DNA from: Oligoflexia bacterium
GTDB lineage: Bacteria > Bdellovibrionota > Bdellovibrionia > JABDDW01
Direction: 5' to 3'
DNA length: 64,000 nucleotides
NCBI GenBank assembly: GCA_016715815.1
Contig: JADJXN010000014.1
Coordinates: 268,012 to 332,011, forward strand
How positions within the stretch are numbered: position 1 is the stretch's first letter; each line of letters starts with the position of its first letter. Made by a program: the position numbers and the translations under genes. Positions 37,734-46,656 of this stretch are shown here, piece by piece. The notes under the pieces were generated by a model. That model had not been told where the DNA came from and did no database searches. It worked only from the letters and a program-made list of their open reading frames with translations.

Positions 37734-38396
37734 ATGAATAAAATACGTTTATTACTAATGTTTAGCTTTTTATTTTTACTAACAACAGGGTTTCAAATTT
37801 TTACTAACAGAGATTTTTGGAATATTAATAATTCATCTGCAGCTTCTAGAAAACTTTTTATTCGCTACTCAGGTGGGACTGAACAATATAATAATAACTT
37901 GCCTGCTTCTGATGTTTTGGCAGCATCTGGAGCGACGGTTACACTTGATGCCATTATAAACTCTGTACTTAATGATTATAACGCCATTGGCTCCTCCTAC
38001 GTGCAGCTTGTATTAACCTCAGATTCTGATTTTGCAGCAAATTCTACTGATAGAATTATTGATATTGTTTTTGATAAAACCAATGGAACACAAGTTGGCC
38101 AGGCTGAGCCAAGTTTTAGAGGTTATAGAATAATTGGGTGTCGTGTGGTATTAAACGCTTCTCTTAAAAGCACTGCTAAGCAATTAGTGGGGGTTATGAC
38201 TCATGAGATGGGGCATTGCTTGGGTCTTGACCACCCTCAAGACACGGTTAATGCTATTATGTCTTATTTTAGAGATGAAAATGCTATACGCCTTAACACC
38301 GATGATAAAATGGGCATCACTTATTTGTATCCACTAAATTCTTCTTATAGTAATGAGGTTGCTACTTTTGGTTTTTCTTGTGCAAGACGAGAGTAA
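37734..38396 (+). CDS. Secreted matrixin-type zinc metalloprotease
   Basis: A 220-residue metzincin. The zinc site is THEMGHCLGLDHPQD (HExxHxxGxxH, glutamate as base) and the Met-turn is AIMSY, both as in matrixins (M10A). The N-terminal hydrophobic segment (LLLMFSFLFLLTTGF) serves for export; a prodomain cysteine switch is not seen. I chose the ATG at 37,734, preceded by AAGGAAA; an earlier in-frame start lies inside the previous gene. It should cut extracellular or periplasmic proteins. Confidence 0.85.
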   Translation: MNKIRLLLMFSFLFLLTTGFQIFTNRDFWNINNSSAASRKLFIRYSGGTEQYNNNLPASDVLAASGATVTLDAIINSVLNDYNAIGSSYVQLVLTSDSDFAANSTDRIIDIVFDKTNGTQVGQAEPSFRGYRIIGCRVVLNASLKSTAKQLVGVMTHEMGHCLGLDHPQDTVNAIMSYFRDENAIRLNTDDKMGITYLYPLNSSYSNEVATFGFSCARRE

Positions 38397-38403
38397 AATA
38401 AAT

Positions 38404-38848
38404 TTATTTCCAATAACTTAAAACCAAAGAAATAATAAGCAAATTTACAAAATTATGAGCTGAGTTTATAAAAAATAATTTCCAGGGACGGTTTTCCCAA
38501 GAAACTCTACCCAGTTGTGGGAACATAAAAACCAATCCAAGTAAAAACGGCTGCACAAACGCGTATTGGAAGTTTGAGGCATCAGTACCTACACCCCAAA
38601 CTGTGGGGCGCCAAACGTTAATAGTATAAGCTAAAACATAGACGGTAAAAATAGTTCCGACAAATTGAAGAAAAACGCACGCTCATTGCTCTGGCAGCTG
38701 GCTTATTTTCAGGCCCAAATTTTATTCCCATGCACTCTGCCCACTGCTTGCCAAAAAGGGGGCCAAACCACAGGGCACCTAAAATATAAGAAAGAATTAT
38801 TGCGAGAGCGATAGCGGGCCAATTTAAAATAATATTTGGTTGTGTCAT
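38404..38848 (-). CDS. DUF1761-family membrane protein, frameshifted
   Basis: The N-terminal piece starts with NWPAIALAIILSYILGALWFGPLFGKQW (seen here as NWPAIALAIILSYILG and ALWFGPLFGKQW), typical of DUF1761. The frame then breaks at the plus-strand A5 run 38,671-38,675; the next frame continues as FLQFVGTIFTVYVLAY and further membrane segments to a stop at 38,404. Corrected, the protein is about 148 residues with four membrane helices. The function of the family is unknown. A homopolymer error is the likely cause. Confidence 0.7.
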
Positions 38849-38969
38849 GTATAAAAGCTTAGGTAATTACCTTTTTAAGTTCAAGGTAAAATCTATGCTA
38901 AATGACTAATTTAGTATCATAATTTTACAACATTTTGTTTCACTTATAAAAATCATTACTTTTGTCGAG

Positions 38970-39964
38970 CTAATTTGTAAATTCCTGAAAAAACTTTTGA
39001 TACTCAGCTTTTGCCCTTGGCAAATCTCGTGTGCCCTTCCACTCATTAAAAGATTGCCAAATAAACGGGATGACTACTTTGAATAAAGGCTCGCTAGCAA
39101 CAAATTTTTTATAATCACTAAGTTGACTAAGCACCCCGTCTTCATCGTGAAGGGTAAAAGTAGAATCACGCATTGGGTGCCCACTTGGAGGAACAGCCAT
39201 GAGCCATCTTTTTTTACCATCTAGGTTTGTAGCTTTAGTCATTAGATCTTTAATAATGTCATAGCCCTGGGGAATAGACTTTTTTCCACACCAAAGAAAA
39301 CTATCATAGCAATCCATACCAAACCAATCATGGGATGGGGGAAGAACAATTTTTTTAAGCAAAGCAGGGTCATAAAGAGCTTTTGTAGCAAAAATAACAG
39401 CAATTGGAATTTGGGGGAATTTTGATTTCATAAAACTTCCCATGGTTTCAAGCTGTGTATTCATTTCCTCAATGCTTACCTGCGGGGTGTGTTCTAAACC
39501 GTTCATGTAAGGCTCATCTTGGCTATAAAATGCTATAATGATATCTTGGTATTTTTTAACAGCAGGCTCAATTTGCTGCTCAAAAAGTGTTTTGTAATTA
39601 GAGCGAAGTTTAAAATGCTCATCTAAAAATACCCAACTAGCTGAAACCATGGCCTTAAGGCCTTTGGATTTAGCTTCTTCAAGTCTTACCTCTAAATTGC
39701 CTGAATGAATAAATACAAAATTAGCAAATTTGGCATTTCTGAAATGTAATTACCAGTGCCTACACCTTCCATGGCCCCTGCATAGTAACCAAAATATTTA
39801 TTTTCTGGGGGTGTGGGGGGTGTTGGCGAGGGGCTTGGTTGGGGGGTGTTGGTGCCGCTATTACTATTGGGAGGATTTATTCTTAAAGTGGGGAAATTAG
39901 TTTCCACACAGGCCAATAAGCTAAAAAATATTATTAAAGCAAATCCTACTTTAATTGTTTTCAT
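38970..39964 (-). CDS. Lipoprotein with TIM-barrel-like domain, frameshifted
   Basis: The N-terminal piece has a lipoprotein signal (FSLLAC) and a P/S/T linker, then KYFGYYAGAM. The frame breaks near 39,717-39,720; the other frame continues with NFVFIHSGNLEVRLEEAKS into a barrel with IIAFYSQDEPYMNG, DWFGMDCYDSF and PFIWQSFNEW. The plan (lipobox, linker, TIM-barrel with acidic strand ends) resembles the lipoprotein at 10,711, though I do not see close identity. It may be a polysaccharide hydrolase. Its start is six bases from the XRE-like fragment. Confidence 0.65.
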
Positions 39965-39970
39965 TGTTCC

Positions 39971-40141
39971 CTATAAGCTTTGTTCTAATATCGGAGTTCT
40001 GGTGCGCGGTCCTAAGCTGGTCGAACACCTAAGCCGCAGTATTTTAACCTTGACCTCAGCGGTTAAGCTAACGGCTACAAGTCTTAAAACACGATCAATA
40101 GTTACTTTCTGAAGGCTTCCAGAAAGAATTCCTGTAACATG
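39971..40141 (-). pseudogene. C-terminal fragment of an XRE/HigA-like HTH protein, cut by the junction
   Basis: On the minus strand the fragment reads HVTGILSGSLQKVTIDRVLR then LVAVSLTAEVKVKI. This matches the recognition helix and C-terminal part of small XRE antitoxin-like regulators (family pattern: PxVSxLxxGKLxxFSxDxLxxxLxxLG). The N-terminal half is missing because sequence upstream of about 40,141 belongs to the unrelated GC-rich protein. The assignment is from a short stretch. Confidence 0.45.
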
Positions 40142-40150
40142 CAAAGTCAA
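40136..40150. other. Composition breakpoint (probable assembly junction)
   Basis: To the left: AT-rich coding sequence ending inside an HTH gene fragment. To the right: GC-rich sequence of another protein whose frame runs up to the same point (GDTATSSFSLTNDGFAPFDF) and then loses sense. No transposase, integrase, tRNA or terminal repeat is present at the break. Confidence 0.8.
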
Positions 40151-43100
40151 AAGGAGCAAAGCCGTCGTTGGTCAGGCTGAAGCTGCTGGTGGCCGTGTCG
40201 CCTATGTTAACAACCTCATGCAGTGCGGTCGGGCCATAGCTGATTTCCGGCTGGCTGGCGATGAGAGCAAAGTTAGTGGTAGTGGTGGCGTTGGCAACGG
40301 CGTTACCATTGCACTTTCGGTCACATAACCATCACGGCCCACCTGAATGGTGTATTCACCCGGCTGCACCGTCAGATTGTAGGCATCTTTGTTTTGCCCC
40401 GTATTCAAAGCCATTCGGGCCAGTTACATGAATGTCGGCAGACAAGGGGCTGTTGGTCGCCGCAGCGGTAATCGCCCCATCCAGCACCGCGCACTCGTAC
40501 AGCCCAACGCCAGGCTAACGGGCAGATTGGCCGGTTCATTGATGAAGTTCCCGTCGAAGATCATCTCCGAAGCGTAATCACCCGTTTGCACCACAGCGCA
40601 AGTCGAAGACGGGATCAAACGTCACCTGCATACCCGGCGGCACATCCATGCGATAGGTGGGAAAGCGGACCCATTCCGCCGCGCGTCGGAAGCAATCGCC
40701 AGGCCGCCCATATCGCTGAACCCCATATCGGCACTTCCGTGGCGGCGCCGGTGGCACTGACCAGATAGAGCTTCTGAACAAACGGGAAGCCCAACACATC
40801 GGTAGCGGCATAATACAGTTGGTTGGTGGCCCGAATCCCATGCCAGCCCTTGTGAGAAGGTGTTGGCGTCGAAGCCCAGGCTGCCAACGACAGTTGCCGC
40901 GCCAGTAGTCGGATCAATGGTGACCAGCGTATCGTTGTCAACGTCAATGGTATAGAGATTGCCCGCATCATCGGCCCGTCAGCGAATCCAGACAGCCTGT
41001 ACCCGTAACCCGGAGCGATGTAGGTGGTGGCGGCGTTGGTGACATCAACGGTGTACAGACTATAGCCCAGGTAGCATTCGTAGGCGTGCAGAATGTACAT
41101 TTGGTCGGTGATTGGGTCATAAGCCATGCCAGGGTAGCTGCTTAGGTGGAGATCATGGGCAGCGCGCCAATGATCTCTTTGTCACCGGTGGGCACAGACA
41201 GTGCGATGAGCTTACTTTCTTCAAAGCTGTAGAGTCGGGAGTAATCGCTGCCCCAGAAGTCACCGCCACGCAGCGAGCCACGATCGGCAATGAGACTGCC
41301 ACTGGATTCGATGAGCGGGGTGTTCAGGTTGAACCAGGCCAGCGCGCCGCCAATGCCTTTATTGCACGCCGTAAGCCAGAATGTCTACGGGGGCCAGCGT
41401 GCCTTCGCCCGGATCGGTAATGGCGGCCATGGCGGCATTGCGTACCGCTACTGGCACGTCGAAGTTGTCCATTCGCACGGCAAAGGTCATGGTGGTGGTG
41501 CCGGTGTTGGAGACGGTGACGGTTTCGGTAATCTGGTCGCCGATTTCGCCGCGACCGCTATGCTGGCCGGGCTGTATTCCAGGAAGCTGGCGGCGGTGAG
41601 GATGATGTCGTTGGTGATGGTGGTTCCGTTTACGGCCGTTACCCGCACCTTCACCTCAGATAACCAGCCGCCGCCGCCGTAATGGTGTAATTGCCGGCGG
41701 GCACAGTAACCGCATAGCTTTCACGCCGTTGAGATGAATGTCCATGCCCTGTGTCGCCGCTAATGTGCAGGTTGGCGGTAACGGCATCGGGTAGACCACG
41801 CATCCAACACATCCCCAGCCAACGCCACAATCGGCGCAGTAACGTGTAGGGTGATGGGCTGGGGAGGCCAGCGCATTGACATACGTGCCGCTGAAGGCCA
41901 GCCCGCCAGCGTAATCACCCAGGGCATACAGGCCGGTGGTGTCAAGCGCCACAGCCACGTCTACACTGCTGTTGGCGGGAATGGCGACCTGATCGGGAAC
42001 AGCCGTTGCCCAGGGCAATGGCGCCGAGGCAAAAGCAATCCACGTAGGCGCTAATAGCCCGTTGTTGCCAGCGAGACCGAGCCAAACTGTTCCACAAAGG
42101 TCGTTTCACCCGTTTGCAATCAACGGTATACAGGCTGCTGTTGTCCGCGTAGCTAAACACCGTCACATACATTTGCCTGGTCACGGGCCCCAATCCATCC
42201 CGCTGTTGAACTCTGAGAAAGGCGTCGTTCCACCGGAGGTGATATAAGTAACAACCAGCGTGTCCAGATCAGCCGTCGCCAGGTCCTGGCTCCATCTATC
42301 GTGGACATACAACGTACCGGTGTCATCAAAAGCTAGCGAGTCCACTTCCATCTGATTCGGCGAAAGCAGAGCGCCCAGCAAGGTGGTTTGCGCCGTATTC
42401 ACATCAATGATGTGCAGGCTCTTGCCGCCCGGCCAAAGAAGTCGGCATAACTGCTAATCACATACATCTGGTTGGTGACAGGATCATACCCCATGGCGCT
42501 GTACTGTTCCCAGCCTGGCGGGGGGCAATGTGCTCCACAGTGGTTATTGCGCCGGTGATGGTGTCAATCTTCACCAATTGATCATTGGTGTTGTCGAAGT
42601 CACCCAGATCGGCCAGGGCATAGACCACGGAGAAATCATCGCCAAAGAAGTCACCGCCATGGAGCCGCCCAACGGGAAGCTGCCCATCAAGGTCAGGTCG
42701 GTGGGATCGTTGTTGCTAAAGTGGAAGATGGTTGGCTGCGGCTCATCGCTGGCGTAAATGCCATAGACGCGATCCAGCAGGGTGGTGTAGGGGGTTAGCG
42801 CCACCTCTACATCCAGCGGCCCCGAGGCACTGAGGGTGACGGTATGGGTCACCACATCGCCTAACTCGACCTTGTCTTCAACGGCGGTCAGGGCGTAGCT
42901 GAGCGTGCTTCGCTTTGCAAGGCCACATCCAGCGTGGTGAAACTGCTTTCGTTGATCACAACACCGGTGAAGGTCTGGCTTTGGTAGTTGGTGGCGGCAA
43001 CGGTAACCGTGTAGGCGCCGGTACGCAAATCGCCGGTGTAGCCGCCGTTGACGTCTGTGCGGAAGGTGGTGGTGAAGCTGCCGTTATCGACCGTAACGGT

Positions 43101-45897
43101 GGCGTTTTTGATCGGCCAACTGGAATCGAAATCGGTCACAACGCCGGCCAATGAGCCATATACCACACCGTTATTGCACCAGTCCAGCGCCGCTGCCAAC
43201 ACCTCTTGCCGGGCGGCGGCATCGGCTTCAGGGGGAAGCCCAGGGTGGTCGACTTGAATAGGTCGTTGTTTACATTCACCCCGGCATAATCATTGCCAGC
43301 GATAAAAGCGGGTTGGCCTACAGCGTTGGGAAGATCACTTGGGGCTTTTCATAAAAGGGGTAGGCGAGACTGTAGGGGCCAAGACCACTATACACTACCC
43401 ATTCGCCGCTAACTGAATAGTAGGCGGGGGTAGGGGTTGGAGAAGGAGCGCGCGCCCAAAAACTGGCTGCGGAAGGCGGTTATGGGTATTTAGATAGGGA
43501 TTGGCTGGAGATGAACAGGCAGTTGTCTTGCGGCAGCCAGGCCGTCTGGCGGCTTCGGTGGCTTCGCCAGGTCCGGTGCTGTAGTCGCCGCCGGTGAACC
43601 AGATGACCATTTTGTAGGGGCCAGATCGCTTTCCAGCGGTTGGTTGTCGCCGGAGTTGGTGTCCCAGACGTCGTAGTCTAGGGCCAGCGCGTCGAGCGCG
43701 TCGTGCGTAGTAGCTCCGTACGTCGGGGAAGTTATCATCGTCGTCTACCAGCAGGATGGCGGGAACGTTGACAGTGGTGAAGCTGAAGGTGGCAGAGGTT
43801 GTCTGGCCGCAGCCGTTGGTGCTAACCACGCGCCAGTAATAGGTGGTGTTGCGTTCCAGGTAGGTGGCGGGCGTGTGGCTGGCCTCGCTGGTTTTCGGCG
43901 CTGTAGATGATGTTGGTGAAGCCGGCGTCGGTGGCGATTTCCACGGTGTAGGCAACGGCCGTTGCGTCGGCGTTCCAGGTGAAGGTCGGGTCACGGATTG
44001 ATCTACGGCCGTATTCGCCGGAGCAGTCAACGTCACCGTGCCGGGAACCGCATCCGCCAACCACAGTTCCACATCCGTCGCCTTGGTCAGGAACGCCATC
44101 GGTACCGGTAATGGTGATGGGATACGCGCCCGGATCAGCCCCGGCCAGCGTGGAGAGGGTAACCGTGGTGGCGTTATCCGGCGTCACCGGGTTCGCGCCA
44201 AACGTAACGGTGGCGCCGGTTGGCTCGCCGCTGGCGCTCAGCGTTACCGGGTTGGCATAGCCGCTAATGCTGGCCAGTGTCACATCACACCGCTGCATCG
44301 GTGGTGCGGACGGCCTGGCTGGCGGGAGCGGCCTGGAGCTAAAGTCTGCCGCATAGCTGATCTTTTCGAAGAAGACATCGGGGTCTGGCACAGAGGCGGT
44401 AATATTGCGGTTATCGGACAGAAGAGGTAGGCGTTGTCGGTGGTTTGCAGTTGTTGATCGTAGAAGCCGTGATAGCACTGCATGACAGTGGGGTCGGCAA
44501 AGACGGGCGATTGCACATCGCTGACGGCCTGGCTGGCTTCCACGTGGCCCCGTTGTCAAAGGAAATTGCGCAGGTAATATTTGAACAGGAAATTATTGGC
44601 GGCATCATCGCGCCGGTCGTACCAACTGGCGGCTACACGGCCGTGTTCGTTTACGCTGAGGGTGGAAGTATTGGTCGGTGGTGGTGGCGTCATCATTGAG
44701 GCGCACTTCCGGCTCCCACGTTTGCCCATTGTCCAGTGAACGGCGGTAGAACACATCCACCACATCCCCTGTGCCGTACCCATCGGGGTCATAGCTGTAC
44801 ACCATGTGCAAAAACGCCATCGGCTCCGGCCACGATTTGCGGCGGTGGCGGATAGTAGGCAATACCACCCAGCAAACCCGGCACACGGAAGCCGCAATCA
44901 ACATTGGCGTCGCGGGGCATCACCGCATTGGCCAGCGGCGAAGCCATGGGAGTGAAGCTGTCGCCGCCATTGCTGAGCAGTACACCCTCAATGGAGTAAA
45001 CCCAGTCGCCATCCCAGGGATAGGTGTTTCTGTTCCACAGAATGTACACATCCCCATCGGGGCCGGTGGTTACCCACGGGGTTCTGGTAATGTAGTTGGT
45101 ATCCACATTGTTGCTGACGCTGACGCGCCCGCTCCACGTGGTGGCATCATCGGAGCGACTAAACTGGACGGTGTCGAATTCGCCATACCAAACGACATAG
45201 AGACGGCCGAAATACAGGCTGGACGGGCTGTTATCCACGGCCAAAATTTGCATGTCATCTACCCCGTCGGTCAGGCGCAAATCCAGGCTGGTGAGGTAGT
45301 CGAAGCTCTGGCAATCATCGGTAGAACGCCAGACCCCCGTCCTTGTCCAGGTCTAGCTGCGACGTGAGGTCGAAATAGCCATCACTTGCCCGCCAGACCC
45401 GGCTGGGGTTGCCATAATTCAGCACCGAATAATCAATGCTGCCCTTATCCTCAAAGGATGCGCCATCGTCGGTGGAGCGGCTAAAGCCGATGTGCCCTTT
45501 GCCTTCTACCTGCCTATGAAAGATATCTATGTAGGCGGTGCAAAGGGTGCCGGTGTTGGCGTTGATGGCGCTGCTGGTGGTGCTTTGGGCATGGGCTTGC
45601 CCGCCATCACCGGTGGGGTCGTTGACCGGCATCGGGATTCAACGCCAGTTGTACGACCGGGGCGACGGTGTTGGTTTGCGGCGCTTTTTCCGGCGTCGCT
45701 CCACACAGTTCGCGCAGCCAAATTCCGGCCACACCGGTTAAGGTGGACTCCGGGTTGGTTAATTCGGCGCACATGGCCGGGAGGCCAACTGTGCTGCTGC
45801 CTTCATCGGCACGGGTAATGCCGAAGGAGGTTAGGAGTAGAACGGCCGTGAGCATAGCTACTACCGCTGTTCCCCAGAAAACTCTTTTCTTGTGCAT
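40142..45897 (-). pseudogene. Giant multi-domain secreted surface protein, many frameshifts, C-terminus cut
   Basis: Reading the minus strand and changing frame at roughly fifteen points gives one long exported protein. It has a signal peptide (from 45,897, ending SFGITRADE); BNR/sialidase-like repeats (about 45,600-44,350: FSRSTDDGASFEDKG, FYRRSLDNGQTWEPEVRLND); an Ig-like module (44,300-44,090); a fibronectin-like module (44,060-43,790) followed by AILLVDDDDNFPDVR and a flavodoxin-like stretch (to 43,250); and carboxypeptidase-regulatory-like modules near 43,000, 41,700 and 40,350. Between these lie propeller-like repeats (YDPITDQMYILHAYE, VTRQMYVTVFSYADNSSLYT). Such modules suggest adhesion or glycan binding outside the cell. 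I cannot exclude that it is two adjacent genes. Confidence 0.6.
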
Positions 45898-45929
45898 GTT
45901 TTCTCCTCTTACCTGAATGAATGAAGTGA

Positions 45930-46202
45930 CTATCGTTGTGTGAAATGTGATACGTGATACGTGAGCCCTTGGGCAATGCCCAGCGTGGTGGTGGCGTTTT
46001 CGTTGCCGGCGGTGGTGTGGGTTTCAGAAAGAATTGGACGTCAATCAGTTTGTTGCTGCAGAAGTAACCGTTTTGCGCACCGGCCGGGGCCGGCAGTAAC
46101 CACCCCAAAAGCCCGGGGCGATGAGTAGCGGCCGTCGTCCGTGAAGGAGGGGTGTTCCGGCCAGATGCCGGTATCAATGACGCCAACGATGATGCTGTCT
46201 CC
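45930..46202 (-). pseudogene. Subtilase (S8) fragment
   Basis: The minus strand reads DSIIVGVIDTGIWPEHPSF, the catalytic-aspartate motif of subtilases, and in a neighbouring frame NGYFCSNKLIDVQFFL, which follows it in plant-type and bacterial S8 peptidases (usual CNNKLIGARFF). The histidine and serine parts and the N-terminus are missing. An in-frame stop lies directly upstream. This is a decayed remnant or a heavily rearranged gene end between the small protein and the giant surface protein. Confidence 0.6.
45948..45964. repeat. Heptad direct repeat TGATACG
   Basis: TGATACG-TGATACG-TGA lies about 50 bases upstream of the giant protein's ATG. It may be an operator or a short tandem expansion; nothing more can be said. 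Confidence 0.4.
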
Positions 46203-46229
46203 TTACGGTTCCCTATCAATTCTTCTCTT

Positions 46230-46465
46230 CTATTTCTCAACGGGGTTGGGGTTGGATGGGGCCGGTGCGCCGGGGGAACCCAATTGATATTGCAAAGCTT
46301 TGAGTAAATCTTCTGGGCGGTGAAGCCATAGCGTTCATTGGTGCGGGGAATTTCCAGCACAAAACGAGAAGCATTGCCTTCCGGCGCTTCTCCATCATCC
46401 CAACAACGCACTATGTATACACGGTAAGCGTGGTCTGCTAATGTCACCTGTTCACCTTTGTTCAC
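46230..46465 (-). CDS. Small conserved-looking protein divergent from the SARP gene, frameshifted
   Basis: A protein of about 78 residues starting at GTG 46,465 (or ATG 46,486). It reads VTLADHAYRVYIVRCWDDGE, SRFVLEIPRTNERYGF, and after a frame change EDLLKALQYQLG with a proline/asparagine tail. The pattern V-R-x-W, then R-x-x-L-E-x-P-R-T and G-F, then LL, resembles small proteins I recall from Chloroflexota near such regulators, but I cannot name the family. A -10-like TATTGT (46,478-46,483 on the minus strand) lies between the start and the 11-bp repeats. Confidence 0.5.
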
Positions 46466-46492
46466 CCTAATGCAGTACAATAGCAAACGGAC

Positions 46493-46536
46493 GCCGATGG
46501 AATGCCGGTGAAACGCCGATAGAAAACCGGTATCCG
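46493..46536. promoter_or_regulatory. Four 11-bp direct repeats, candidate SARP operator (locus A)
   Basis: GCCGATGGAAT, GCCGGTGAAAC, GCCGATAGAAA and ACCGGTATCCG follow each other without gaps. Viewed as heptamer plus 4-bp spacer they read TGGAATG-ccgg-TGAAACG-ccga-TAGAAAA-ccgg-TATCCGT. SARP regulators of actinomycetes bind heptamers repeated every 11 bp next to the -35 region. Here the repeats sit upstream of the small divergent gene and of a SARP gene. Confidence 0.55.
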
Positions 46537-46656
46537 TAACCCGGAAGTCCGCACACCGTTTTCCGATGGTGCCTACCAGAGTTAGCGCCCTACGGATTTA
46601 CCGAGTGCAGAGGAACAAAACGCGGAAAAGCAGCGCTGTTTCCGGGCAGTGGATCT

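Noticed and set aside
44804..45367. Long plus-strand frame opposite the giant protein
   Set aside because: Low-quality composition without motifs; the minus strand has clear BNR motifs, so this is a shadow of high G+C coding.
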